Shown here one piece after another: positions 53,908-61,844 of a stretch of DNA of 64,000 nucleotides. The position numbers were made by a program, and so were the translations under genes. Origin of the DNA: Paenibacillus athensensis (GTDB lineage: Bacteria > Bacillota > Bacilli > Paenibacillales > NBRC-103111); the NCBI RefSeq assembly GCF_004514475.2, contig NZ_MYFO02000008.1, positions 62,001 to 126,000 on the forward strand, in the 5' to 3' direction. The number at the start of each line of letters is the position of its first letter. The stretch's first letter is position 1. The notes beneath the pieces are model-generated. The model was not told the origin of the DNA. It ran no database searches and worked only from the letters and a program-made list of their open reading frames with translations.

Positions 53908-55014
53908 CTACTTGAGCGGCACCCACTCGTCGCGGTGAATGACTTCGATGCGCGTCACTTCGACGCGCTTTTGCACCTCTTCGGTGCTGAGCCCGGCGGC
54001 GGCTTTGAGCTGCCATGAGGCGTAATTGACGACGCCGCGCCCGATCGCCCGCCGGTCCAGCTCGACGACCTCGACGACGTCGCCGGGATGAAACTCGCCT
54101 TCGACCTCGACGATGCCGGCCGGCAGCAGGCTTTTGCCGCCGGCGAGCAGCGCTTCTTCCGCGCCGCGGTCGACCACGATCCGCCCCTGGGGCAGCGAGT
54201 GGAAGCCGACCCATTGCTTCTTCATCGACAGGTTGGCCAGCGTCGTCTCGAAATACGTGCCTTTGCCGCTTCCGGCAACGGCCAGCTGCAAATCGCCGGG
54301 CTCGGTCACGCGCCCGACGAACACCGGCACGCCTCCGCGCATCGCAATCCGCGCGGCTTCCACCTTGGAGCGCATGCCGCCGGTGCCGACCGCGCTGCCC
54401 GAGCCGCCGGCGAAGGAGTACAGTTCGTCGTTGATCGCTTCGACGCGTTCGATGCGCCGGGCATCGGCGTTTTTGCGCGGATCGTCGGTGTAGAGGCCGT
54501 CCATATCGGTGATGATGATCAAGCGTCCGGCTTTCACCAGATTGGCGACAAGCGCGGATAAGGTGTCGTTGTCGCCGAATTTCAGCTCATCGACCGAGAC
54601 GGTATCGTTTTCGTTGATGATCGGCACCGCGCCGCGCCGCAGCAGCTCGTCGACGGTCATGAGCGCATTGCCGACGCGCTTGCGGTTCGAGAAATCGGAG
54701 CGCGTGAGCAGCAGCTGCGCTGCGCCGATGCCGTGCGCGCCGAACGCCTCCTGATAGGCCTGCATCAAAAGCGCTTGGCCAAGCGCGGCCGAAGCCTGCT
54801 TTTCATGCAGCAGCTTGGGGCGCGAGCTGTAGCCGAGCGGGCCGAAGCCGGCTGCGACGGCGCCGGAGGTGACGAGCAGCACTTGGCTGCCGTCGGCCTT
54901 CAGCCTGGCGATTTCAGAGGCGAAGAAGCGAATTTGCTGCGGATTGAGGCCGCCGTTTTCCGAGGTTAACGAGCTGCTGCCGATTTTGACGACGATTTTG
55001 TGCTGCGCTGACAT
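53908..55014 (-). CDS. proB: Glutamate 5-kinase
   Basis: Phosphorylates glutamate, the first and usually feedback-inhibited step of proline synthesis. The 368-residue protein has the amino-acid kinase domain (VVKIGSSSLT at residues 8-17, INENDTVSVDELKFGDND near 134-151) and a C-terminal PUA domain (about 275-352, GRIVVDRGAEEALLAGGKSLL). First gene of the minus-strand proBAC-mtnWXB unit, directly after a T-box leader. Confidence 0.96.
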   Translation of the reverse strand: MSAQHKIVVKIGSSSLTSENGGLNPQQIRFFASEIARLKADGSQVLLVTSGAVAAGFGPLGYSSRPKLLHEKQASAALGQALLMQAYQEAFGAHGIGAAQLLLTRSDFSNRKRVGNALMTVDELLRRGAVPIINENDTVSVDELKFGDNDTLSALVANLVKAGRLIIITDMDGLYTDDPRKNADARRIERVEAINDELYSFAGGSGSAVGTGGMRSKVEAARIAMRGGVPVFVGRVTEPGDLQLAVAGSGKGTYFETTLANLSMKKQWVGFHSLPQGRIVVDRGAEEALLAGGKSLLPAGIVEVEGEFHPGDVVEVVELDRRAIGRGVVNYASWQLKAAAGLSTEEVQKRVEVTRIEVIHRDEWVPLK

Positions 55015-55044
55015 AGGTACAATCCCATCCTTATCCGTTTAAAT

Positions 55045-55285
55045 AAAAAAGACTCTCGCCCTGAAAATAAGGACGAAAGTCTGACGCTTCCGCGGTACCA
55101 CCTTACATTGATGCATGACGCATCCAACTTGGATGACCCGATAACAGCGGGCGCTGTTCAACTCGTCGTTGACCGTTCAGGGGCGGGTTCGAAAACGCTG
55201 CGCTTCAAGCTCTTGCACCCGGGGAGCCTGATCTCTGGATGGCGCGATAGCGATTCCTACTATTCCCATCAATACGTTGATATTT
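55045..55285 (-). promoter_or_regulatory. T-box riboswitch, proline-type, before proB
   Basis: Reads uncharged tRNA and lets transcription continue into proB. On the minus strand, the Stem I region (GATGGGAATAGTAGGAATC, then AGAGA and GGGTGCAA motifs), the T-box AAGGTGGTACCGCGG (55090-55104) and a 12-bp terminator stem (55071-55082 with 55050-55061) followed by T residues are visible. A CCC triplet in the GAACCCG loop (55185-55187) is the likely specifier, matching proline. Confidence 0.9.
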
Positions 55286-55291
55286 CTATAT

Positions 55292-55321
55292 AGAATAGCA
55301 CGGCGGACAAGCGCTTGTAAA
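55292..55321 (-). promoter_or_regulatory. Promoter for the pro-mtn operon
   Basis: Minus-strand TTTACA (55316-55321) and extended -10 TGCTATTCT (TATTCT at 55292-55297) with 18-nt spacing, just before the T-box leader. Confidence 0.7.
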
Positions 55322-55410
55322 GCAGCCGGTTGTCCTGCCGGGGACGCTTTTTTGCGTCAGCCCCAATCGCCGGATCGCGTCAGCCGCGAGCGACCGTCCG
55401 TCAAGCGTCT

Positions 55411-56613
55411 TCAGCCGAACAGGCCGAGCCGCCCGATACGCTGCACCGCTTCGGTCAGGCGTTCTTCGGACGAGAGCAGACCGAGGCGGACGTACCCTTC
55501 GCCATGCGTGCCGAAGCCGATGCCCGGCGCGACGACGACATGGGCTTCGCGCAGCAGCAGGTCGGACAAGCTCTCCGACGTGTGGCCCTTGGGCACCGGC
55601 AGCCAAGCGAAAAACGAGCCCTGCGAAGGCCGGGCCAACCAGCCGATGCCAGCCAGCTCGCTGAACAGCACGTTGCGTCGGCTCTCATAGACGTCGCGCA
55701 GCTCGGCAACGTTATCTTGAGGCCCGGTGAGCGCCGCTGCAGCCGCTGCTTGAATGCCGCCGAACAGCGAGCAATAATAATGATCCTGAATCAGATTGAT
55801 CAAGCGGACGATCTCTTTGTTGCCCAGCGCAAAGCCGACGCGCCAGCCGGCCATGTTGTACGTTTTGGACAATGTATAAAACTCGACGCCGACTTCCTTG
55901 GCTCCCGGCGTTTGCAGAAAGCTGACCGGCTGCTGGCCGTCGAAGCCAATCGCTCCATAGGCAAAATCGCTGGCAACCACAATGCCGCGCTTGGCGGCAA
56001 ATGCGACCGTGTCTTCATAAAAAGCAGCAGGCGCCGTCGCTGCCGTCGGATTGTTCGGATAGTTGATGAACATCAGCTTGGCCCGCTCGACGTCAACGGG
56101 ACGCAGCGCCGAGTAATCCGGCAGGAAGCCGTTATGCTCCGACAGCGGCATGAACGCCATTTGCGCGCCGGCCAGCGCGACGCCGGACCAGTAATCCGGG
56201 TAGCCGGGATCGGGAACGAGACATAAGTCGCCGGGATTGAGCAGGCATTGGCTGATCTCGATCAGTCCGGTTTTGCCCCCGAACAAAATCGCCACTTCGG
56301 TTTCCGGGTCAAGCTCGACGCCGTAATCTTCCTTGTAGCGCTGGGCGACCGCTTGCTTCAGGAACGGAAAGCCGCTGAACGGCGGATACTTGTGATACAG
56401 CGGGTTGGCAGCCGCTTCCTGCAGCGACGCGACGATATGCGGCGGAGTCGGACGGTCGGGGTTGCCCTGGCCGAGATTGATAACATCGTGACCGGCCTGA
56501 ATTTGCGCATTGGCCTTGCGCACAAGATTGGCAAAAAACTGCGTCGGCAGGCCCTCCATGCGGGCGGCGGGCTGTATGGTAAAAGGCACGGATGTATTCG
56601 TTTGAGCTTCCAT
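55411..56613 (-). CDS. mtnE: MtnE/MtnV-type aminotransferase (methionine salvage)
   Basis: PLP fold-type I aminotransferase of 400 residues. From memory it closely resembles B. subtilis MtnV/MtnE (YkrV), which transaminates 4-methylthio-2-oxobutanoate to methionine: LGQGNPDRPTPPHI near 47-60, LFGGKTGLIEI near 110-120, PDPGYPDYWSG near 134-144, and PLP lysine K250 in YTLSKTYNMAGWRVG. ATG 56613 is given; the upstream ribosome-binding site is weak. It lies just upstream of the pro-mtn promoter on the same strand; 56614-56822 shows no SAM riboswitch. Confidence 0.85.
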   Translation of the reverse strand: MEAQTNTSVPFTIQPAARMEGLPTQFFANLVRKANAQIQAGHDVINLGQGNPDRPTPPHIVASLQEAAANPLYHKYPPFSGFPFLKQAVAQRYKEDYGVELDPETEVAILFGGKTGLIEISQCLLNPGDLCLVPDPGYPDYWSGVALAGAQMAFMPLSEHNGFLPDYSALRPVDVERAKLMFINYPNNPTAATAPAAFYEDTVAFAAKRGIVVASDFAYGAIGFDGQQPVSFLQTPGAKEVGVEFYTLSKTYNMAGWRVGFALGNKEIVRLINLIQDHYYCSLFGGIQAAAAAALTGPQDNVAELRDVYESRRNVLFSELAGIGWLARPSQGSFFAWLPVPKGHTSESLSDLLLREAHVVVAPGIGFGTHGEGYVRLGLLSSEERLTEAVQRIGRLGLFG

Positions 56614-56779
56614 CAAGCAGATTCACACTCCGAATCGAACATAATTTTTGCAACTCTGCAATGTGAATAATGTACCATGATCGCGAAGCGATGTATAGGC
56701 GCGCAAGGAGCGGCGGGCAGCGAATTTTCGCAAAACTTGACAAAATTACACGAATTGTGTAGCTATTCTTGGTGGCGTA

Positions 56780-56788
56780 TGCTATAGT
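56780..56788 (+). promoter_or_regulatory. Extended -10 promoter for the small membrane protein
   Basis: TGCTATAGT at 56780-56788 resembles an extended -10 element, about 35 nt before the start codon. A TTGACA lies further upstream, too far for normal spacing. Confidence 0.45.
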
Positions 56789-56822
56789 CGAAATACATTT
56801 TACGAAATGGGGGAAAGAGGAA

Positions 56823-57113
56823 ATGTCTACATCGCGCACATTGAAATGGGTAACCGGATCGCTGGAGCTGCTGCTGGGAATTCCCGTACTTGGCGGTCTG
56901 ATCGTTATGGGCTTTTGGTACGTACCGCTGGCCATTATGCTGGTGCTGCACATCGTCACGCTCATTATTTCGGCTAACGAAGGCCAATCGCGTTACGGAT
57001 CGATTCTCGGTATCGTGACCTCGCTTGTCGCCTGGATTCCTTTCGTCGGCATGATCATGCACATCCTTAGCGCTATCTTCTTGTATGTAAGCGCAGCAAA
57101 ATCGCGCGCGTAA
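56823..57113 (+). CDS. Small membrane protein
   Basis: A 96-residue protein with three hydrophobic segments (about residues 12-30, 32-50, 63-90) and almost no soluble part. Hydrophobic helices and the NEGQSRYGSILGI loop suggest a small polytopic protein of unknown function. The ATG follows GGGGGAAAGAGGAA. A terminator closes the gene, so it is probably monocistronic. Confidence 0.75.
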   Translation: MSTSRTLKWVTGSLELLLGIPVLGGLIVMGFWYVPLAIMLVLHIVTLIISANEGQSRYGSILGIVTSLVAWIPFVGMIMHILSAIFLYVSAAKSRA

Positions 57114-57151
57114 CCGCGTGTCAGCACGACACATACATAAGTGTCAAACGG

Positions 57152-57184
57152 AAGGCCTGTGGACCCGTCTGCAGGTCTTTTTTT
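57152..57184 (+). terminator. Intrinsic terminator after the small membrane protein gene
   Basis: A 12-bp stem with several G-T pairs (57152-57163 with 57168-57179), loop CCCG, then T residues to 57184. Confidence 0.8.
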
Positions 57185-57418
57185 ATGCGAAAAAAACAGT
57201 TCCCCCGCCTGGCATGCCGGCACGGGTTCGACAGCGGCCGTCCGGTCGTCCGGTCGTCCGCAGAGCTTTGCTAGCTACCCATCGCTGCACAACGCACCGC
57301 CACAGCTGGAAGCCGCTTACAAAATTTCGTTATCGCGCTCATACAGAACTTCGATTAGGCAAAAGCTGAAAGATGCCGTAAAGTTGGAATTATCAGACAA
57401 CGAAAGGTGTGGAGCCGC

Positions 57419-57943
57419 ATGAGCGACATGGAGCAAATTGGCGCGGTATTTCTGGAGGATACGATTCAAACATTTAGAAGTATGAAAAAGCTGGCCGACG
57501 GGGCGATGCAGCAATTGGGCGATGCGCAGTTTTTTCTCGCGCCCGATGCCGAATCGAATTCGCTGGCGATTATCATTCAGCACGTGCACGGCAACATGCT
57601 GTCGCGCTGGCGCGATTTTCTGACCACGGACGGCGAGAAGCCGGACCGCAATCGCGACGGGGAGTTCGAACCGCGCGACTTGACGCGCGAAGAGCTGCTG
57701 AAGCTGTGGGAGGAAGGCTGGAGCGTGCTGTTCGGCGCGCTAGAACCGCTTGGTCCCGGCGACCTGCTGCGCACGGTGACGATTCGCGGCGAAGCGCATA
57801 CGGTGATCAAAGCGATTCAGCGTCAGGTCTCGCATTATGCCTACCATGTCGGGCAGATCGTTTACTTGGGCAAGCATCTGGCGGGCGAAGATTGGCAGAC
57901 GCTCAGCATCGCGCGCGGCCAGTCGAAGCTGTATCGTCCGTAA
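57419..57943 (+). CDS. DinB-like protein (DUF1572)
   Basis: A 174-residue four-helix-bundle protein of the DinB/YfiT superfamily. Candidate metal-binding histidines are in IIQHVHGNMLSRW near residue 48-60 and SHYAYHVGQIVYLGKHL near 140-156. Members of this group may act as thiol-dependent transferases (for example bacillithiol S-transferases), which would fit the bsh genes in this genome, but no activity can be assigned. ATG 57419 follows GAAAGGTGTGGAG. Confidence 0.82.
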   Translation: MSDMEQIGAVFLEDTIQTFRSMKKLADGAMQQLGDAQFFLAPDAESNSLAIIIQHVHGNMLSRWRDFLTTDGEKPDRNRDGEFEPRDLTREELLKLWEEGWSVLFGALEPLGPGDLLRTVTIRGEAHTVIKAIQRQVSHYAYHVGQIVYLGKHLAGEDWQTLSIARGQSKLYRP

Positions 57944-58026
57944 CGCGGAAGTCATTGAATAACCGCCGGGAATCGTCTACACTGGTAAGCAAGCGAAACC
58001 CGCACGGGAGAAGGGAATACAGGAAG

Positions 58027-58833
58027 ATGACAGAGCAACTTTTGACGATATCGCTGGTGCAGATGGACATTGCCATCGGCGAGCCGGATAGCAACTATGC
58101 CAGGCTGGCCGGGCTGCTGGAGCAGGCAGTGCAGACCGAGCGCAAGCCGGATGTGATCGTGCTGCCGGAAATGTGGAATACGGGCTATGCGCTGGATCGC
58201 ATCCACGAGCTGGCCGACCGTGAAGGAGCGCGGACGAAGGCGTTTATCGGCGAGTTTGCCCGCCGCCATGCGGTGAACATCGTCGCAGGCTCGATTGCCG
58301 ACAAGCGCGGCGAGGCGGTGCGCAACACGATTTACGTCTTTGACCGCGAGGGCCGGGAGATTGCCGACTATTCGAAAATCCACCTGTTCCGCTTGATGGA
58401 CGAAGAGAAATATTTGACCGAAGGCGACCGCGTCGGCCGCTTCGAGCTGGAGGGCACAGGAGCGGGCGCGATGATTTGCTACGATATCCGCTTTCCCGAG
58501 CTGTCGCGCAAGCTGGCGCTGGACGGCGCACATATCGTATTTGTGCCTGCGGAATGGCCGCATCCGCGTCTGCATCATTGGCGGACGCTGCTGCAGGCGC
58601 GCGCGATCGAGAACCAGATGTATGTCGTGGCGTGCAACCGGGTCGGCACGAGCGGTGCAACGGACTTTTTCGGACATTCGATGGTCGTAAACCCGTGGGG
58701 CGAGGTATTGGTCGAAGGCGACGAGACCGAAGCGATTTTGCAAGCGACGATTGATTTAAGCGAGGTCGCTGCCGTGCGGCGGAAAATTCCGATCTTCGAG
58801 GACCGCCGGCCGAAGCTGTATGAAACCATTTGA
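58027..58833 (+). CDS. mtnU: MtnU-type carbon-nitrogen hydrolase (omega-amidase)
   Basis: Nitrilase-superfamily amidase of 268 residues with the catalytic triad E48 (VIVLPEMW), K117 (YSKIHLF) and C151 (ICYDIRFPEL). From memory it resembles B. subtilis MtnU, proposed to hydrolyse the 2-oxo acid amide formed by glutamine-dependent MtnV/MtnE, which is encoded about 1.4 kb away on the other strand. ATG 58027 follows AGGAAG. The exact substrate is inferred. Confidence 0.82.
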   Translation: MTEQLLTISLVQMDIAIGEPDSNYARLAGLLEQAVQTERKPDVIVLPEMWNTGYALDRIHELADREGARTKAFIGEFARRHAVNIVAGSIADKRGEAVRNTIYVFDREGREIADYSKIHLFRLMDEEKYLTEGDRVGRFELEGTGAGAMICYDIRFPELSRKLALDGAHIVFVPAEWPHPRLHHWRTLLQARAIENQMYVVACNRVGTSGATDFFGHSMVVNPWGEVLVEGDETEAILQATIDLSEVAAVRRKIPIFEDRRPKLYETI

Positions 58834-58879
58834 TTTTTTGCGATTTGTTTTGTAAACTGGAACCAATTGCATGATACAA

Positions 58880-59098
58880 GCGTTGATGGACAAATAGTAC
58901 TTGAACAACCTTTGCGCGCAGCGAGTCGGGGACAGTGCAAGCCCGGCGGCAGGGATCAGGGAAAAGGCGGTCCGGAGCTTTTTTTGCGAAACAAAGCGGA
59001 TGCGCCCGACGGCGGCGCGTCAATTAGGGTGGAACCGCGGGTGCTGCAAGCTCTCGTCCCTAGGCGTATTTGACGCCTTTGGACGGGAGCTTTTTTGC
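58880..59098 (+). promoter_or_regulatory. T-box riboswitch, glycine-type, before glyS
   Basis: A Stem I with AGTA and GTGCAA motifs and a GGC triplet (58966-58968) after GAAAA as likely glycine specifier; the T-box AGGGTGGAACCGCGG at 59026-59040; and a terminator stem (59048-59059 with 59081-59092) followed by T residues. Senses uncharged tRNA-Gly. The remaining sequence between 58834 and 59163 shows only a weak promoter candidate. Confidence 0.93.
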
Positions 59099-59163
59099 TT
59101 GCCGGAATCAGGCGAAGACGGTCTGGAGGACCGGCACATTTTTTCGAAGGAGAGATGGAAGGT

Positions 59164-60546
59164 ATGGCAGTAACAATGGAGCAAGTGGTTGCGCTGGCCA
59201 AGCACAGAGGGTTCGTATTTCCGGGCTCGGAGGTGTACGGAGGTCTGGCCAATACGTGGGATTACGGTCCCTTGGGCGTTGAGCTGAAAAATAACATCAA
59301 ACGCGCCTGGTGGCGCAAATTTATTCAGGAATCGCCGTTTAACGTCGGTCTCGACGCCGCGATTCTGATGAATCCGCAGGCATGGGTCGCTTCCGGCCAC
59401 GTTGGCAACTTCAACGATCCGATGATCGACTGCAAGCAATGTAAAGCCCGTCATCGCGCGGACAAGCTGATTGAAGGCAAGCTCGCCGAGAAGGATATCG
59501 AGATGATCGTCGACGGCCTTTCCTTCGCCGATATGGAGAAGCTGATCAAGGAGCACGACATCGCTTGCCCGGACTGCGGCAGCAAGGATTTCACCGACAT
59601 TCGCCAGTTCAACCTGATGTTCAAAACGTTCCAGGGCGTTACCGAGTCGAGCGCGAACACGGTGTACTTGCGTCCAGAGACGGCACAGGGGATTTTCGTC
59701 AACTTTAAAAACGTACAGCGCACGATGCGCAAAAAGCTGCCGTTCGGCATCGGCCAAATCGGCAAAAGCTTCCGGAACGAAATTACGCCGGGCAACTTTA
59801 CCTTCCGTACGCGCGAATTCGAGCAAATGGAGCTGGAATTTTTCTGCAAGCCGGGCGAGGATATGAAATGGTTCGAATATTGGCGCTCGTTCTGCCACAA
59901 CTGGCTGCTGTCGCTGGGGGCCAAGGCCGACAATTTGCGCCTGCGCGACCATTCCGACGACGAGCTGTCGCATTATTCCAATGCGACGACGGACATCGAA
60001 TACAAATTCCCGTTCGGCTGGGGCGAGCTCTGGGGCATTGCCGACCGTACGGATTTCGACCTCAAGCAGCATATGGAGCATTCCGGTGAGGATTTCAACT
60101 ACATCGATCAGGAAACGAATGAGCGCTATATTCCGTATTGCATCGAGCCTTCGCTGGGCGCAGACCGCGTGACGCTGGCGCTGCTCATTGACGCGTTCGA
60201 GGAGCAGCAGCTCGAAGGCGACGACAGCCGCACGGTGCTGCATTTCCATCCGGCGCTGGCGCCGATCAAGGCTGCTGTGTTCCCGCTGTCCAAAAAGCTG
60301 GCCGAAGGCGCGCAGCAAATTTTCGCCGATTTGGCCAAGCATTTCATGGTCGATTACGACGATGCCGGTTCGATTGGCAAAAGATACCGCCGCCACGACG
60401 AGATCGGTACGCCGTTTTGCATCACGTACGATTTCGAGTCGGAAGCCGACGGCCAAGTGACCGTGCGCGACCGCGACACGATGGAGCAAACGCGCATGCC
60501 GATCAGCGAGCTCAAGGCGTTTATTGAAAGCAAGCTTCATTTCTAG
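59164..60546 (+). CDS. glyS: Glycyl-tRNA synthetase, one-subunit type
   Basis: Charges tRNA-Gly. The 460-residue class IIa synthetase is the alpha2 type: [22 protein letters not shown] at about residues 25-46 (reported here in part), [12 protein letters not shown] near 170-181, [28 protein letters not shown] region motif 2, and the C-terminal anticodon-binding domain. A treble-clef-like C-x2-C pair (CKQC and CPDC) in the insert suggests a zinc site. ATG 59164 is chosen over ATG 59155, which is too close to AAGGAG. Controlled by the preceding T-box. Confidence 0.95.
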   Translation: MAVTMEQVVALAKHRGFVFPGSEVYGGLANTWDYGPLGVELKNNIKRAWWRKFIQESPFNVGLDAAILMNPQAWVASGHVGNFNDPMIDCKQCKARHRADKLIEGKLAEKDIEMIVDGLSFADMEKLIKEHDIACPDCGSKDFTDIRQFNLMFKTFQGVTESSANTVYLRPETAQGIFVNFKNVQRTMRKKLPFGIGQIGKSFRNEITPGNFTFRTREFEQMELEFFCKPGEDMKWFEYWRSFCHNWLLSLGAKADNLRLRDHSDDELSHYSNATTDIEYKFPFGWGELWGIADRTDFDLKQHMEHSGEDFNYIDQETNERYIPYCIEPSLGADRVTLALLIDAFEEQQLEGDDSRTVLHFHPALAPIKAAVFPLSKKLAEGAQQIFADLAKHFMVDYDDAGSIGKRYRRHDEIGTPFCITYDFESEADGQVTVRDRDTMEQTRMPISELKAFIESKLHF

Positions 60547-60552
60547 GTTTTG

Positions 60553-60602
60553 ATGAAAAAAAGCATCCCCCGGCGCTTTTCCGTATGGAGAGCGCGCGGG
60601 GG
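60553..60602 (-). terminator. Intrinsic terminator downstream of the SDR gene
   Basis: On the minus strand ATCCCCC...GGGGGAT arms with an inner GCGCTCTCC/GGAAAAGCGC region are followed by a seven-T run. It faces glyS and can end the minus-strand SDR transcript; it may also help stop glyS transcription. 60603-60813 holds no supported gene. Confidence 0.7.
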
Positions 60603-60813
60603 ATATTTGCGTTGGTCGCCGCAGCGGCATTCGCGCCTTACCGCCCGTCGCTGTGGCGGCCAAGCTGCAAATCGATTGGCTGCTCGTAAACGGACAATGG
60701 CGCATCATCGCCTTTCACTTTGCGCACCGCGTGCGATTCCCGGAGCGCGATGCGGGTCATACGACGGCTGTCAGACAATGGTCGCATGCGCTGCGGGGCT
60801 GGGGTACGCATGC

Positions 60814-61701
60814 TTATGTAATTCTGAACGGTGGCACAAGCCGCCCATCCGTGTCGGTGAATCCGTATTCGCGGGCGGCATCTCCGGCTTCGAGCAGCTG
60901 TCCGGCCCAGCGGCCGACGGCGGGATCAGCGGCAAGCGCGGCAATGGCCCGGCCGATGTATTCGACGGACTCCGTTGTCGCCAGATCCGCAACCTTCGTC
61001 CAGTCGTCGCCCTCCTGACTGACGTTGAAGGCGCTGCATACAGCCTCCGTGCGCATCCAGCCGGGGGCGAGCGCCAGCGCCGTTACTCCGGCGTCGGCAG
61101 CGGACAAGTTTTGCGCCATTCCATAGGTCATATGGACGACGGCGCGCTTCACCGTGTCGTAGAACACATTGCCGTGGTAACCGCCCCCGAGGTCTATGAA
61201 CACGCCGGTGTTGATGATCAGCCCGCTTTTTTGCGGCAGCAGCAGCTTCATGGCTGCGCGGCTGGACAGCATCTGCGCGCGCAGTCCGGCAGTGAACATG
61301 CCGTCCCAGCGCGTCATCGGCTGTTCCCAGAAGACGGCCTGGAACGGGGCGTCGAAATAGTTTTCGTAGCCACCCCAGGCGTTGTTGACGACAAGGTCGA
61401 GCCGTCCGTTCTGCTCGCGGCCGATGCGCTCATACAACGCGGCTACAGCCGCGTCGTCGGTGTGGTCGCAGCGCACCGGGATGCCGATGCCGCCGCGGGC
61501 GGCAACCTCCTCGGCCGTCTGTTCGATGGTGCCCCAATCGTCTGTGGCGCCATGTGCGCGCGACGAGCGGCCGGTGATGTACACGGTCGCGCCGGCCTGA
61601 CCGAGCACGCGGGCAATGCCGCGTCCGCCGCCGCGGCTTGAGCCGGTGACGAGCGCAACGGTTCCTTGCAGATCGGGGGATACATATGGGTCATGGTTCA
61701 T
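60814..61701 (-). CDS. SDR family oxidoreductase
   Basis: A 295-residue NAD(P)-dependent short-chain dehydrogenase. The cofactor motif is VALVTGSSRGGGRGIARVLG (TGxxxGxG), followed by NNAWGG in the NNAG position. The catalytic tyrosine-lysine pair lies in YDTVKRAVVHM (YxxxK), with the conserved APGWMRTE after it. Substrate unknown. Start ATG 61701 is preferred over upstream methionines because GGAGG lies 8 nt before it. A palindrome overlaps its probable -10 box, so it is likely under repressor control. Confidence 0.9.
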   Translation of the reverse strand: MNHDPYVSPDLQGTVALVTGSSRGGGRGIARVLGQAGATVYITGRSSRAHGATDDWGTIEQTAEEVAARGGIGIPVRCDHTDDAAVAALYERIGREQNGRLDLVVNNAWGGYENYFDAPFQAVFWEQPMTRWDGMFTAGLRAQMLSSRAAMKLLLPQKSGLIINTGVFIDLGGGYHGNVFYDTVKRAVVHMTYGMAQNLSAADAGVTALALAPGWMRTEAVCSAFNVSQEGDDWTKVADLATTESVEYIGRAIAALAADPAVGRWAGQLLEAGDAAREYGFTDTDGRLVPPFRIT

Positions 61702-61718
61702 TTGATCAGCCTCCATAG

Positions 61719-61741
61719 AATCAAGATTCGTCTTGATTATA
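61719..61741 (-). promoter_or_regulatory. Promoter with overlapping operator palindrome
   Basis: A perfect 8-bp inverted repeat AATCAAGA/TCTTGATT with a 4-nt centre (61719-61738) overlaps a minus-strand TATAAT (61736-61741) upstream of the SDR gene. Such placement would let a repressor block transcription. Confidence 0.6.
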
Positions 61742-61844
61742 GCGACTATCCTTGCCAATTCATGTCATAGTTGGGCCATTCGTTAGGCGGCTGCTGAGCC
61801 CTGCGTTACCGGCTTCGCGGATGACGCGGCTCACGTTTCGATTA

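Noticed and set aside
56614-56822. SAM riboswitch upstream of the mtnE-type gene
   Set aside because: No S-box core motifs or terminator were found on the minus strand in this gap, despite the methionine link.
59020-60708. 562-codon open frame antisense to glyS
   Set aside because: GC-rich codon bias leaves long open frames opposite real genes; the + strand frame is a clear GlyRS. Similar antisense frames at 4323-5675 and 179-1171 were rejected for the same reason.
60550-61641. Long + strand frame antisense to the SDR gene
   Set aside because: It has no recognisable domain, and the minus strand carries all SDR motifs with a good ribosome-binding site.
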